NCBI RefSeq assembly: GCF_017353185.1
Contig: NZ_JAFMYV010000009.1
Location: 62,001-126,000 of the forward strand
Length of the DNA: 64,000 nucleotides
Reading direction: 5' to 3'
From: Fibrella rubiginis
GTDB taxonomy: Bacteria > Bacteroidota > Bacteroidia > Cytophagales > Spirosomataceae
Part shown: positions 42,486-51,513 of the stretch, in pieces
Position numbering within the stretch: position 1 is the stretch's first letter
How the letters are laid out: each line of letters opens with the position of its first letter
The notes under the pieces: generated by a model
What the model saw: only the letters and a program-made list of their open reading frames with translations
Told to the model about the DNA's origin: nothing
Databases searched by the model: none
Position numbers and translations under genes: made by a program

Positions 42486-42983
42486 ATGAACATCATCGAA
42501 TCGCTTGCCGCAGAAATGGATATGGAAAGCAACACCACCCGCAAGATGCTCAGCCGTATTCCCGACGATAAGCTCGACTGGCAACCGCATCCGAAAAGTA
42601 TGCCCATGCGCGCCCTGGCGGTCCATATTGCCGAACTGCCTTCCTGGGTGTCAATGGCGCTACACGCCGATGGCCTCGATTTCGCCACGCTGGATTTCAC
42701 GCCCACTCCCGTTGCCAGCACAGCGGATGTCATAGCCATTTTCGAGAAATCGCTTGCCGAAGGCAAAGCTGCCCTCAGCACCGCCACCGAAGCCGACCTG
42801 GAACCCACCTGGATCCTACGCAATGGCGACACTATCATCAGCACCGACACTAAAGGGGAGGTGATCCGCATGGCCTATTCGCAGACGGTGCATCACCGGG
42901 CGCAACTGGGCGTCTATCTCCGCCTGCTCGATATTCCCATCCCCGGCAGCTACGGCCCCAGCGCCGATGAGCCCTGGTCTTAG
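42486..42983 (+). CDS. DinB family protein
   Basis: 165-residue four-helix-bundle protein of the DinB/YfiT type, which usually binds a divalent metal through three His residues; two candidates are visible in RALAVHIAELPSW and TVHHRAQLGVYL. Members include bacillithiol- or mycothiol-dependent transferases and damage-induced proteins of unknown activity. The segment RIPDDKLDWQPHPKSMPM near the N-terminus is characteristic. A near match to the Bacteroidetes -7 element (GACCTTTG) lies about 25 nt upstream. Monocistronic; followed by a palindrome that fills the gap. Confidence 0.88.
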   Translation: MNIIESLAAEMDMESNTTRKMLSRIPDDKLDWQPHPKSMPMRALAVHIAELPSWVSMALHADGLDFATLDFTPTPVASTADVIAIFEKSLAEGKAALSTATEADLEPTWILRNGDTIISTDTKGEVIRMAYSQTVHHRAQLGVYLRLLDIPIPGSYGPSADEPWS

Positions 42984-42995
42984 CAGTCTGTATAT

Positions 42996-43197
42996 CCCCG
43001 CGTTGGCTGGCGCATTAGTGTGGCTTCGCGCTGGTGTGGCTTCGCGCTCTAGGCCCTTCGACAAGCTCAGGGTGACAACGACCTTGAATCAACTTAGGGT
43101 GCTTTTCCAGTAGCCCGTCACCCTGAGCTTGTCGAAGGGCCTAGAGCGCGAAGCCACACCAGCGCGAAGCCTCACTAATGCGCCAGCCAACGCGGGG
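42996..43197. repeat. Long inverted repeat, family 1 (copy 3), 81-nt arms
   Basis: Arms 42996-43076 and 43117-43197 match at 80 of 81 positions by my alignment. The core CTTCGACAAGCTCAGGGTGAC is as in copy 1; the outer 50 nt are copy-specific. The loop contains CTTGAATCAACTT. It spans the convergent gap from DinB to within 3 nt of the next stop codon. Confidence 0.92.
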
Positions 43198-43200
43198 CTA

Positions 43201-43602
43201 CTACCTCCGCATCAACCCTAATAAAAAAATGACTGTCCAGCCAATGGTGCGTAGCCAGTTGGTATCGACCAGGCGGGCGAGGGTAGCAGCAGACGCATCG
43301 CCAGCACCGATGGCATTGTGGATGGGCACGGATACAAAGGCCGTAGCGGCCCACATCAGCCCGACCAGCATAGCCGACAACAGGGTAGGCCACGAAAAAC
43401 GCTGCCACAGATCGATGCCCACCAGCCCCACCTGCGCCAGCATAAGCGGACCCACAATCAGCGTGATCATGTTGCTGTATTGAGGATGCCAGATGGCCAG
43501 TTCGGCGGGACTGTAATACCGAAAGCTGGGGTAAATGATAAGCTGCACGAGCCAGATCAGCACCACCAGGCCAAAATCGACGGCTATGCGGGCCATGTGC
43601 AT
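43201..43602 (-). CDS. Hypothetical membrane protein (133 aa)
   Basis: Small integral membrane protein with about four hydrophobic helices (VDFGLVVLIWLVQLIIYPSF, MITLIVGPLMLAQVGLVGI, LLSAMLVGLMWAATAFVSVP, TIGWTVIFLLGLM). Polar segments such as YYSPAELAIWHPQY and a conserved-looking VPIHN lie between helices. ATG at 43602 (or 43596) is preferred over the TTG at 43608. No named family is recognised with confidence; DUF1772-like proteins have a similar layout. It lies 16 bp downstream of the YezG-like gene on the same strand. Confidence 0.7.
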   Translation of the reverse strand: MHMARIAVDFGLVVLIWLVQLIIYPSFRYYSPAELAIWHPQYSNMITLIVGPLMLAQVGLVGIDLWQRFSWPTLLSAMLVGLMWAATAFVSVPIHNAIGAGDASAATLARLVDTNWLRTIGWTVIFLLGLMRR

Positions 43603-43618
43603 AAGCAATTAGCGGTTA

Positions 43619-44023
43619 TTAGTCCTGCTGTTCAGCCCCGTATTTTGCTTCGCGAATGGCCTGCCACTCGCGGGCGGTGCCGCCTTTATTGAAGTGGTCT
43701 TCTTCGTCCTGCATTTCCTGGTCCCAGCTAAACTGCACGGTATATTTTCCCTGCGCCGACAGGTCTAGCTGCAATACGTTGGCGCGGGGTTGGCCCTGCA
43801 TTTTGCGAAGCTCATAAAGGGCTACAACGGCCTCGGCTACGTCTTCGTGGAAATCCGTCGAAAGCGGTTTTTCGTCGCCGTCGGGAGTCAGGTAAAGACC
43901 ATCAAACTCCACATCCTGCCCGTTGTCGAGGTAACGGCCATTCAGGCGGCAGATGGTCCAGGGGCTGGTGAGGTTGTCGGTAACGGCCGCAATAAGCTGG
44001 TCGTAAAGCTCGGTTTGAGTCAT
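43619..44023 (-). CDS. YezG/DUF600-like protein (134 aa)
   Basis: Acidic protein of 134 residues. The pattern LYDQLIAAVTDNLTSPWTIC, then strands VEFDGLYLTPDG and KYTVQFSWDQEMQDE, and a C-terminal REWQAIREAKYG helix resemble the DUF600 (YezG) immunity-protein fold. No toxin gene is adjacent, so an immunity role is only suggested by the fold. The downstream neighbour is a small membrane protein; the upstream neighbour is an amidohydrolase. Family assignment is tentative. Confidence 0.6.
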   Translation of the reverse strand: MTQTELYDQLIAAVTDNLTSPWTICRLNGRYLDNGQDVEFDGLYLTPDGDEKPLSTDFHEDVAEAVVALYELRKMQGQPRANVLQLDLSAQGKYTVQFSWDQEMQDEEDHFNKGGTAREWQAIREAKYGAEQQD

Positions 44024-44043
44024 AAGTGACTAGTGCAACGGCG

Positions 44044-45405
44044 CTATTGTTTTTTCAGTTTCGCCAGCGCCTGTTCGATATAGGCTTTCGGCAGCCAGTT
44101 GGTGCCTATCATCACGCCTTCGATGCGGCGCGTCTGACGAATGTCGGTCAGGGGGTTGCCGCTCAGCAGCACCAGGTCCGACACATTACCGGTTTTGATG
44201 GTACCCGCATCTTTTTTGTTCAGGTAGGCCGCCACGTTGACCGTGCCTGCGCGCAGCGCCTCGTAGGGAGTGAGTCCGGCATCGACCATGTATTGCATTT
44301 CGTGGTGGATAGAAAATCCGGGGACGTTAAACACCTGCGGGGCATCTGACCCCAACAGCAGCCCCACACCATTGCGCTGGCAATCGCGAATCAGTTTCCG
44401 GCGCACCTGAATCAGTTGCTCTGCGTGCGCTTGGCTAAACTGCGGGTTGCTGAGGTACCCGTTTTTGGCATCTGTCCAGTTCTTGATTTCCTGCGGTTTC
44501 ATGTACACCATTTCCGGTGCGCTGGTGTAGGCCTCGGCCCGTTGCGGCGACAGCCACCGCTCGGCCAGGGCCTGCGTGGGCACCACCCAGATAGACTTGT
44601 CGCGCAGGGCGCGCATGAGTTTGGGAATCAGCGTAGTATCGGCGCGGTAGGCAATCCAGGCCCCAAACAGGCCCGTTTCCTGCTCGGCCAGGGTGTCGCT
44701 GCGTGGTGTGATAGCTTCTACAAACCCGTCGAGATGGTCGATGGACGAATAACCGGCGTCGATGGCCCGCCACACACCGACGTTGAACGAAACGTGCCCC
44801 ACAAACGGGATACCCACCTCGTGGGCCGTGCGGGCAATGGCCGGAAACGTGGCGTTGGTCAGGCCGGGGTGTAGTTTCAGGTAGTCATAACCGGCTGTTT
44901 TCTGCTCGCGTACCATCTCGGCACCTCGCTCCGCTGTCTTCACCGTTTGCCCATTGAACGACGGGCCTGTGGTGTAGAAATGAGGTCCCAGCACGGTGCC
45001 TGCGTTAACCAGCTGCCTGAGTTCAAGGTGCTTTGGGTGCCCCAGCATTCCGCGAATTGTGGTGATGCCGTTGGTCAGATACAGCATCAGCCCGTCCTTC
45101 ATCGGCTCCAGGTCGTCGATGGGCGGCACGTGCGCGTGCATTTCGGCCCAGCCGGGCAGCAGGTATTTTCCTTTACCGTCGACCACCTGCGCATCCCGGC
45201 CAAAGCGCACACTGCCCTCGCGGCCCATAGCCGTAATACGGCCGTTCTTAACAACAACAGTCTGGTTATCAAGGACTACGTTTTGGTCCATTGGCACCAC
45301 GTTGACCGACCGGAACACAATCTCGCGTGACCCATTGCTGACCAACGCCTGCCCAAACGCCGCTGGGGTTAGGGCAACAAGCAACAGAAGTAGGAACGAG
45401 CGCAT
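44044..45405 (-). CDS. Amidohydrolase family protein, secreted
   Basis: 453-residue metal-dependent hydrolase with signal peptide (MRSFLLLLLVALTPAAFGQA). Features: a beta-sandwich start with LDNQTVVVKNGRITAMG, metal-binding HxH in GWAEMHAHVPPIDD, the Lys/His region DYLKLHPGLTNATF, HVSFNVGVWRAIDAGYSSID with His, then the catalytic Asp in GLLLGSDAPQVFNVPG and a C-terminal VNVAAYLNKKDAGTI strand. It resembles imidazolonepropionase-like and prolidase-like exported amidohydrolases of Bacteroidota. Substrate unknown; peptides or cyclic amides are usual. Confidence 0.92.
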   Translation of the reverse strand: MRSFLLLLLVALTPAAFGQALVSNGSREIVFRSVNVVPMDQNVVLDNQTVVVKNGRITAMGREGSVRFGRDAQVVDGKGKYLLPGWAEMHAHVPPIDDLEPMKDGLMLYLTNGITTIRGMLGHPKHLELRQLVNAGTVLGPHFYTTGPSFNGQTVKTAERGAEMVREQKTAGYDYLKLHPGLTNATFPAIARTAHEVGIPFVGHVSFNVGVWRAIDAGYSSIDHLDGFVEAITPRSDTLAEQETGLFGAWIAYRADTTLIPKLMRALRDKSIWVVPTQALAERWLSPQRAEAYTSAPEMVYMKPQEIKNWTDAKNGYLSNPQFSQAHAEQLIQVRRKLIRDCQRNGVGLLLGSDAPQVFNVPGFSIHHEMQYMVDAGLTPYEALRAGTVNVAAYLNKKDAGTIKTGNVSDLVLLSGNPLTDIRQTRRIEGVMIGTNWLPKAYIEQALAKLKKQ

Positions 45406-45480
45406 AGCTGAACGCTGTTTGGTTTGTTCAACGTAAGCGTTTCGCCGAATTCATTTACCCGTTGTCAGCCGGGTGGGCGT

Positions 45481-46014
45481 TCAGGCGGTTGGCTTATTCC
45501 TTGTCTTCTGGTTCGGCCACTGACCAAAGCCATACGGCAACTGCGTATCGTCGGGCCGCGTAAGCGACTGGTTTTGGGCTAGTTGACCAGCACGCTCGGG
45601 CCAGTTGGTGGCGTCGTGGATACGAAACCGTGGCCCGGCCGCGTCCAGAATGGCCCGGATTTGGTCGACGGAGGTGTTGGCCAACTGCCGAAAACTGCGG
45701 ATACCCCCGGCCTGTAATAGCGTCGCTACCTCCGGGCCAATGCCATCGACGGTAATGAAATTGTCGACCATGTCTTTGTCCGGCTGGTCGGCCGATTGTT
45801 CTTCGAGCACGATAACCTCCACGTGGGTACCATCCTGCTTGTTGGTGATGTCGATGGTTTCGGCCCGCACGCCATCCAGGATATCAACGGTGTCGGCCAG
45901 TTCGGTAATGGTATTTTTCGGCCCAATAAAAATGTCGAGTGTGGTGTTTGGGTCAATGGTCGTCTGATCGAATGCATCGGCGACAGTGGGCGTAACAAGT
46001 GGCTGGGTCTTCAT
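45481..46014 (-). CDS. Helix-hairpin-helix (DUF4332-like) protein
   Basis: 177-residue soluble acidic protein. The N-terminal half is poorly conserved (TTLDIFIGPKNTITELADTV). The C-terminal half carries a helix-hairpin-helix unit, DGIGPEVATLLQAGGIRSFR, followed by QIRAILDAAGPRFRIHDATN and WPERAGQLAQNQ. The last part is the pattern of proteins that share a fold with ribosomal L21-type and DUF4332 HhH modules and often bind nucleic acid. No neighbour gives context. Confidence 0.75.
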   Translation of the reverse strand: MKTQPLVTPTVADAFDQTTIDPNTTLDIFIGPKNTITELADTVDILDGVRAETIDITNKQDGTHVEVIVLEEQSADQPDKDMVDNFITVDGIGPEVATLLQAGGIRSFRQLANTSVDQIRAILDAAGPRFRIHDATNWPERAGQLAQNQSLTRPDDTQLPYGFGQWPNQKTRNKPTA

Positions 46015-46194
46015 ACGTGTGTTTCAGTGGAGTGGTTGCCCTGTCTGTACTAGTTGAGCCCGTATTCCGTTTAGCCAACTTATTGAATGGCATATAGTTG
46101 ATAGCTACCTGTAGTTCAATGGTTGAGCCATACGCATTGAGCCTGGCGCTTTGAATGCCGACATGAAAAAGATTATTGCGGCGAATAAGGGATA

Positions 46195-46221
46195 TATTCG
46201 CCGCATACTATGCGGCGAATA
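46195..46221. repeat. Perfect palindrome TATTCGCCGCATA-C-TATGCGGCGAATA
   Basis: 13-bp perfect arms around one base. A related imperfect copy lies at 53714-53742, next to the Fic remnant. Possible protein-binding site or hairpin. Confidence 0.8.
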
Positions 46222-46231
46222 AACTGTTAAG

Positions 46232-46269
46232 CACAAAAGCCAGTCCCCGCTTAAGGGCTGGCTTTTGTG
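46232..46269 (-). terminator. Hairpin terminator downstream of DUF6600 gene
   Basis: CACAAAAGCCAG (46232-46243) pairs with CTGGCTTTTGTG (46258-46269). Read on either strand, the GC stem is flanked by an A-run and followed by TTTTGTG, the form of a bidirectional intrinsic terminator. It lies 19 bp past the stop at 46288. Confidence 0.7.
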
Positions 46270-46287
46270 TACACTATTGTGGAGAAC

Positions 46288-47778
46288 CTACCGTGGCCCG
46301 CGCGAACCGCGACCACCAAAGTTGCCCCCCTGCGACTGCTGTGGCTGGCCACCCTGACCGCGCTGTTCGTTGCCGCCGCGTTGCTCCTGCACATGTGGCT
46401 GTACGGGTGGCTGACTCTCTACCTGCCGCTCGAAACCACCACCGCGCTGGGGCTGAACCTGTGGCTGCGGACTGGCCTGAGCGGGGGCCTCCGGCTGCGT
46501 GTAGCCTCCACCCCGACGGCCACCCCAGCCGCCCTGTTGCTGCCTTTCCGCGGGTGGGCTGTAAGGCTGGTTTTGCTGTGGTGCCTGTTGCTGTACCTGG
46601 GGCTGAGGGGTGGGCGTAACCTCTATGGAACGTCCACCACCGCGTGACCCATAACCACGTTGCGGATACGAGGGTGTCACTTCTGGCGACGGCATACGTT
46701 GGGTTTCGCCCGAATATGTGCCACCGCTACCCCGCGAACCACCGCCCGGATAAGCATTTACGTCGCCCCTTGTGTTACCATTGGAATACGTACCGGCACC
46801 ACCGCGGGCATTACCGCCCGGATAAGCACCTGCGTTGGGATACCCACGTGACTCGCCAGATCGGTCAGCACGGGGAATGTTGGGGTTGCTGTTGGCATCG
46901 TAACGGCCATCACCCCGGCTGTTGCGCCCTTCGTTGGGTCGGTAAATACCCACCACATCGCCCCGCACTTCGTCGCGGCCCGGCCGACCAGCGTTTTCAA
47001 CCCGATATACCGGCACCGAACGGCGTGTTACCTGCTCAATCTCCTCGCGGCGCGGGCCGTAGGCATACTCACGGTTGTTTACCCGATATATGTTGTTGAT
47101 GATGGTGGTGCTCTGGTACACGTTATACACCCGCTGGCGGGGTACGCAGTAGCTATAGAGCCGTGGGCTGGTGATGTAGGCCTGCGGCACGAACGTCCAG
47201 TACGGAGCCGGAATAGTAATGTTGACATTCACGTTCAGACCCGGTCCCAGCGGTGCCCAGCCGTAGTAGCCACCACCCGACCGCCACGATACCCAGGCTG
47301 GCCCCCAGTCGTTGCCCGGCACCCAGGCCCAGCCCCGGTATCGGTCCTGATACCAGCGGCCATAGTGAAACGGTGCCCAGCCCCAGGGGTAATCAGATAC
47401 CCAGGTGTTGCCATATTCGGTTACAACCCAGTGCCCATTGCTGGCATAGGGCTGGAAATCGGGTCCGGCGTTGGGGATCCAGACGGTGCCGTATTCGGGC
47501 GTCTGCACCCATTGGCCGTAGGGCGACAGGTTAGCGTAGAAGTCAGGCTGACCGTACCCTTGCTGACCGTATGGTTGTTGGCCATAACCCGGTTGATCGT
47601 ATCCGTACTGTGGGTTGCTATAGCCCGGCTGCTGACTGGGATAGCTTGGTTGCTGCTGTGGGTAGTTGTAGCCACCGTATCCGCCCTGCGCACATGACGC
47701 GAGGGTACCGCCCAAACCCAGGACCAGCCCCGCCGCCACTATCTTGATGCCTATTGCTCCGTTCATTACCGTATCCAT
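46288..47778 (-). CDS. DUF6600-type envelope lipoprotein with Gly/Gln/Pro-rich tail
   Basis: About 496 residues from ATG 47778 (the TTG at 47784 is less likely). The signal ends GLGGTLASC, so a lipoprotein is predicted. A Tyr/Gln/Gly-rich stretch precedes the conserved DUF6600 core, which has repeated Trp/Tyr motifs: LSPYGQWVQTPEYGTVWIPN, NGHWVVTEYGNTWVSDYPWG, APFHYGRWYQDRYRGWAWVP, NDWGPAWVSWRSG. After residue about 280 the protein becomes low-complexity (Arg, Gly, Asn, Pro, then Gln-rich repeats) and is probably unstructured. It sits at the cell envelope; function unknown. Long open frames on the opposite strand reflect its biased composition. Confidence 0.82.
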   Translation of the reverse strand: MDTVMNGAIGIKIVAAGLVLGLGGTLASCAQGGYGGYNYPQQQPSYPSQQPGYSNPQYGYDQPGYGQQPYGQQGYGQPDFYANLSPYGQWVQTPEYGTVWIPNAGPDFQPYASNGHWVVTEYGNTWVSDYPWGWAPFHYGRWYQDRYRGWAWVPGNDWGPAWVSWRSGGGYYGWAPLGPGLNVNVNITIPAPYWTFVPQAYITSPRLYSYCVPRQRVYNVYQSTTIINNIYRVNNREYAYGPRREEIEQVTRRSVPVYRVENAGRPGRDEVRGDVVGIYRPNEGRNSRGDGRYDANSNPNIPRADRSGESRGYPNAGAYPGGNARGGAGTYSNGNTRGDVNAYPGGGSRGSGGTYSGETQRMPSPEVTPSYPQRGYGSRGGGRSIEVTPTPQPQVQQQAPQQNQPYSPPAERQQQGGWGGRRGGGYTQPEAPAQASPQPQVQPQRGGGFERQVESQPPVQPHVQEQRGGNEQRGQGGQPQQSQGGNFGGRGSRGPR

Positions 47779-47878
47779 TATCAAATTGATACAGCTTTGA
47801 CAAAACAGCGCAGCGAAGGTTTAGTGCCGTTTATGAGAAGCGTTAACTGGTTAATTGGTAGGGTCAACAGGGTGTTGG

Positions 47879-49477
47879 CTACCCCCGTTCGCTTACCGCG
47901 CCACTCCGCAATTTTCCCTGCAAAACGGGTCGCTTGTCTTTGGTTTTGTTTAGTTTCGATAGGCTGCTCTCGAAGGCCACACGTAGGGAGTCGGGTCCAA
48001 ATTGGCAGGTAACGGTTTCGTAGTGCGCTGTTTCGATAAAGCGCCACGTCATCATAAACGTGTTTGGATCAGTCCAGCTACCACTGGCGGCGGTGCGGGT
48101 TTTGGTCTCGCCGGGAATAAGCGTTTCGGTTAGTTTCAGCGGTGTCGAGGAAAACGTTGTTTCACCGTTGGCCCAGCGATTGATGCCGCACAGCACCTGG
48201 TGATCGCCCTGATCGTCGTGGAGTTTGAAAATAGCTCCGTCTTTGCCAAACGTGAGTGAAGCCGCACTGGCCTTCAGTGCGTTATCCGCAAACGAATACG
48301 TTTTTCCGCTGATCGTCGCGGCCATTGGTGACGACGATTCGCTCACCGGCAGGGGCAGCGCCAGACTGCTTAGTTTCTGCGTCAGCGGGGCCTGACCAGC
48401 CGTACCCGTCAGCGCAGTGGTACCTAAAGCGGGCAAAATATGGGTCCAGACGGCGTTGAGTATAGCGGGCATATTGCCCGTTTCCGACGTAATGGCAATG
48501 ACGGCATCCTGGTTGGGCAGCACAATGCAGTACTGTCCGAAGGCGCCGTCTCCCCGGTAGACATCGTGGCGGCACCGCCAGAACTGGTAGCCGTAGCCCT
48601 GTAGCCAGTCGCTGCTGTCGCGGTTGGTGCCGGGCTGCATGATCTGCGCTTTTGTGGCGTCGGCGATCCAGCTTTCGGCAAGGAGCCGCTTGCCATTCCA
48701 GAGGCCTTTCTGCAAATACAATTGCCCGAATTTGGCGATGTCTTCCGTCCGAACCCGCAGGCCCCAGCCACCCGTATTGATGCCGTTGGGGTCTACCTCC
48801 CAATCGGCCCCCTCAATGCCCAACGGGCCAAACAGACGTGGTTTCAGGTACGTCAGGACCGATTGCCCCGTGAGCTTCTGCACAATCGCCGACAGCATGT
48901 AGGTGGCTCCGCTGTTATACACGAAGTGAGTACCCGGCTGGTGGTCAACGGGTTGGGCCAGAAATGTTTTGATCCAGTTTGTGGTTTCCTTTCCCCGAAA
49001 CGTTGGTGCCGTGTCTTTATCATGCCCCGTGCTCATGCTCAGCAGGTCTTTCACGCGCATGGCCGCCAGGTTAGGGCTGACCGTGTCGGGCAGTTGGTCG
49101 TTAAAGAACGAAACCACTTTGTCGTCTACCGTTAGCCTGCCTTCGGCCACGGCCATACCGACGGCCGTAGACGTGAAGCTTTTACTAAGCGAATAGAGCG
49201 TGTGTTTGAGTTCCGGTGCGTAGGGTGCCCACCAGCCTTCGGCCACCACCTTGCCGTGGCGCAGCACCATCAGGCTATGTACATTGAGGTTCTCTTTCTC
49301 AACGGCGTTCAGAAAGTCGAGCAGCCCACCGGGTACTACGCCCTGAAGGCCCGGCAAGCTACGCGGCAGCTTACCCGACCGCAGCGGCGCGGCCCAAACG
49401 GCATTGGTAGAGGCCAGGCTGAGGCTAACGGCACCCAGGCCCAGTTGCTTCAGAAAAAGACGGCGATTGTGGGTCAT
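47879..49477 (-). CDS. Serine hydrolase (beta-lactamase/DD-peptidase fold), Tat-exported
   Basis: 532-residue protein with twin-arginine signal MTHNRRLFLKQLGLGAVSLS. The class C beta-lactamase-like domain has SxxK in YSLSKSFTSTAVGMAVAEG and the tyrosine motif in FVYNSGATYMLSAIV. It continues through QGYGYQFWRCRHDVYRGDGA and QYCIVLPNQDAVIAITS. The last about 130 residues form a beta-rich domain seen in 6-aminohexanoate-dimer-hydrolase-like and related esterases. It probably acts on esters, D-amino peptides or amides in the periplasm rather than on antibiotics. Confidence 0.9.
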   Translation of the reverse strand: MTHNRRLFLKQLGLGAVSLSLASTNAVWAAPLRSGKLPRSLPGLQGVVPGGLLDFLNAVEKENLNVHSLMVLRHGKVVAEGWWAPYAPELKHTLYSLSKSFTSTAVGMAVAEGRLTVDDKVVSFFNDQLPDTVSPNLAAMRVKDLLSMSTGHDKDTAPTFRGKETTNWIKTFLAQPVDHQPGTHFVYNSGATYMLSAIVQKLTGQSVLTYLKPRLFGPLGIEGADWEVDPNGINTGGWGLRVRTEDIAKFGQLYLQKGLWNGKRLLAESWIADATKAQIMQPGTNRDSSDWLQGYGYQFWRCRHDVYRGDGAFGQYCIVLPNQDAVIAITSETGNMPAILNAVWTHILPALGTTALTGTAGQAPLTQKLSSLALPLPVSESSSPMAATISGKTYSFADNALKASAASLTFGKDGAIFKLHDDQGDHQVLCGINRWANGETTFSSTPLKLTETLIPGETKTRTAASGSWTDPNTFMMTWRFIETAHYETVTCQFGPDSLRVAFESSLSKLNKTKDKRPVLQGKLRSGAVSERG

Positions 49478-49516
49478 GTATTTACGGTATGCAGTTTTTG
49501 AGTGGGCAGGCTTGTG

Positions 49517-49578
49517 TTTGGTAACGGGGGTGTCTTCGGGCTAGGTTTACCCCACCCGAAGACACCCCCGTTACCAAA
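49517..49578. repeat. Inverted repeat with 24-nt arms
   Basis: TTTGGTAACGGGGGTGTCTT and on to 49540 pairs exactly with 49555-49578. It lies between the Gfo/Idh stop (49591) and the serine hydrolase start (49477). There is no T-run on the minus strand, so it is not a standard terminator. Confidence 0.85.
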
Positions 49579-49590
49579 AAGACATTTTCA

Positions 49591-51000
49591 CTAAACTAAA
49601 TTTCCGATTTTCATTTTTACCGGGTCCCAGCTTACCACTTTTTTCTGGAACAGACTCATGTTGCCGCACTGCGTAGGGCCGCAGGCGCGGAGGCCGAAGG
49701 TGGCGTCTTCGATGTTTGGTTTTTTGTTGCGGACCGAATTGAAGAAGTTGACAAAGTGTTCATACCGGTCGCCTTTGTAGTCTTTCGGCACCGTGTATTT
49801 GAACTCCTTCGGACCATCCATTTCGGGGATTGACGGGTACAGTCGGTTGTATTCGGCGATGAACAACTCCTTCTGATCTTTCGGGAAATTGTCCACCGAC
49901 ATACCCGGCGCTTTCGGGAACTTGTTCTTCCGCACCGTCAGGCTGTCCCAGCCAATAGACAGGTCGCCCTCGGTGCCCACCAGCCGCACCAAATAGGCCC
50001 CGCCGCCGCCGTCTACGAAGTTAGACCGCGTGGTGAGGTTGAACTCAGGGTGTTGCTCGGTTTTGGGGTAATCATAGATACTAAGCTGAATGTCAGGCAC
50101 GTCGCGGCCATCTTTCCAGTAGCGTGTGCCTCCGCTCGAATACACCCGGTTCGGTCCCAGCGACCCCGTGACGGTGTGCAGGCTGGTGAGCAGGTGGACG
50201 TACAGATCACCCGCGATGCCGGTGCCGTAGTCCTGGTAGTTGCGCCACCGGAAAAACCGGAGTGGGTCCCAGGGGCGCTTGGGGGCACTGCCCAGGTACG
50301 TATCCCAGTCTACCGTCTGGGGCGACGCGTCGGGTGGGATCGAGTACTGCCAGGCACCCATCGCGCTGTGGCGGTCGTACTGCGCTTCGGCAAAAACCAG
50401 CTCGCCAATGTCGCCCGCCCGTAGCAACTCCTTCGCTTTGGCAATGATGATGGATGAAGCAAACTGACTGCCCACCTGAAATACCTTGCCCGTCTCGTTC
50501 GACACCTTGATCAGCGTGTGGCCGTCTTCCACTTTCTGCACCATCGGTTTTTCGCAGTAGACGTGCTTACCCTTGCGCATGGCGTCGGAGGAGATCTTTT
50601 CATGCCAATGGTCGGTCGTCGCGTTGATGATGGCATCTACGTCGGGACGGTCCAGAATGGTGCGGTAATCGCGGGTTACGGGCAGGGCGTCGCCCCAAAG
50701 CTCCTTGGCCCGGCGCAGCCGACCGTCGTAGAGGTCGCAGGCCGCCACCATCTCTACCCCGTCGACCATCAACGCCGTTTGTGTGTCGCCGATGCCCATG
50801 CCGCCCGTACCAATCAGTGCAATCCGCACTTTGCTGTTGGCCGCGCTGCTGGCGTGGTTTTTAATCAGGTTCAGGTACTGGGTGGTGGGTGTGGCCTTAG
50901 CTGCCGTGGTCAGCGCGGCGGGTGCCGTGGCGGCCACGCCCAGCGTTTTAAGAAAGCTCCGCCGCGAGTTGCCGGCCGGTTCTGACGTGGTGTTTTTCAT
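49591..51000 (-). CDS. Gfo/Idh/MocA family oxidoreductase, Tat-exported
   Basis: 469-residue predicted NAD(P)-dependent oxidoreductase. The N-terminus NSRRSFLKTLGVAATAPAAL is a Tat signal. The Rossmann motif is GTGGMGIGD, the EKP motif is YCEKPMVQKVEDG, and the C-terminal domain includes RFFRWRNYQDYGTGIAGDLY, a segment common in secreted Bacteroidota members that are tied to glycan breakdown. Single gene, with the palindromic region before DUF3820 upstream. The probable role is redox change at a sugar carbon; substrate unknown. Confidence 0.9.
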   Translation of the reverse strand: MKNTTSEPAGNSRRSFLKTLGVAATAPAALTTAAKATPTTQYLNLIKNHASSAANSKVRIALIGTGGMGIGDTQTALMVDGVEMVAACDLYDGRLRRAKELWGDALPVTRDYRTILDRPDVDAIINATTDHWHEKISSDAMRKGKHVYCEKPMVQKVEDGHTLIKVSNETGKVFQVGSQFASSIIIAKAKELLRAGDIGELVFAEAQYDRHSAMGAWQYSIPPDASPQTVDWDTYLGSAPKRPWDPLRFFRWRNYQDYGTGIAGDLYVHLLTSLHTVTGSLGPNRVYSSGGTRYWKDGRDVPDIQLSIYDYPKTEQHPEFNLTTRSNFVDGGGGAYLVRLVGTEGDLSIGWDSLTVRKNKFPKAPGMSVDNFPKDQKELFIAEYNRLYPSIPEMDGPKEFKYTVPKDYKGDRYEHFVNFFNSVRNKKPNIEDATFGLRACGPTQCGNMSLFQKKVVSWDPVKMKIGNLV

Positions 51001-51065
51001 GTTGAATAGAGATAATAACCTGACAAATACAATTTTACGCGATGATAAAAAGGGGTACGCATGCA

Positions 51066-51214
51066 GTGGCTACGCGCTCTAGGCTTCGCACATCGTGCCC
51101 TTCGACAGGCTCAGGGTGACAGGCTAATAAGCAATCATCTCTAGTTGATTCAAGGTCGTTGTCACCCTGAGCCTGTCGAAGGGCACGATGCGCGAAGCCA
51201 ACCAGCGTAGCCAC
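51066..51214. repeat. Long inverted repeat, family 1 (copy 4, reversed)
   Basis: Arms start GTGGCTACGCGCTC and end GCGTAGCCAC; they share the core CTTCGACAGGCTCAGGGTGAC. The loop contains the family word in reverse complement (TTGATTCAAGGTC), so this copy is inverted relative to the other three. The outer arms have several mismatches. Confidence 0.88.
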
Positions 51215-51279
51215 CGCCCACAAAGCCACACCAGCCCGTTTTACCCGTTCTTTGCCTAAAAATTGACAACGAATACCCG

Positions 51280-51513
51280 ATGGCCGAGCCTGCCCTGCCC
51301 AACTCCGAACTGCTGCTTGAGTTGCTGCGCTACCCAATGCCATTTGGCAAGTATAAGGGCCGCATCCTCCGCGATTTACCCATGTATTACCTTGAATGGT
51401 TTGCCAAAAAAGGCTTCCCGCCCGGTAAACTCGGTATGCTCCTGCAAACGCTCTACGAGATTAAACTGAATGGCCTGGATTACCTGCTCGATGAGTTAGC
51501 GAAGCGGCGATGA
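51280..51513 (+). CDS. DUF3820 family protein
   Basis: 77-residue protein. The block MPFGKYKGRILRDLPMYYLE followed by WFAKKGFPPGKLGMLLQ is the DUF3820 signature (MPFGKYKG). This small domain also appears at the end of DNA polymerase III epsilon/exonuclease-like and other nucleic-acid proteins. Its role is not established. It is divergent from the Gfo/Idh gene and convergent with the PAF-acetylhydrolase-like gene. Confidence 0.88.
   Translation: MAEPALPNSELLLELLRYPMPFGKYKGRILRDLPMYYLEWFAKKGFPPGKLGMLLQTLYEIKLNGLDYLLDELAKRR

Noticed and set aside
46267..47099. Several open frames opposite the DUF6600 gene
   Set aside because: They come from the biased Gly/Gln/Pro codons of the real gene; the predicted peptides are low-complexity.
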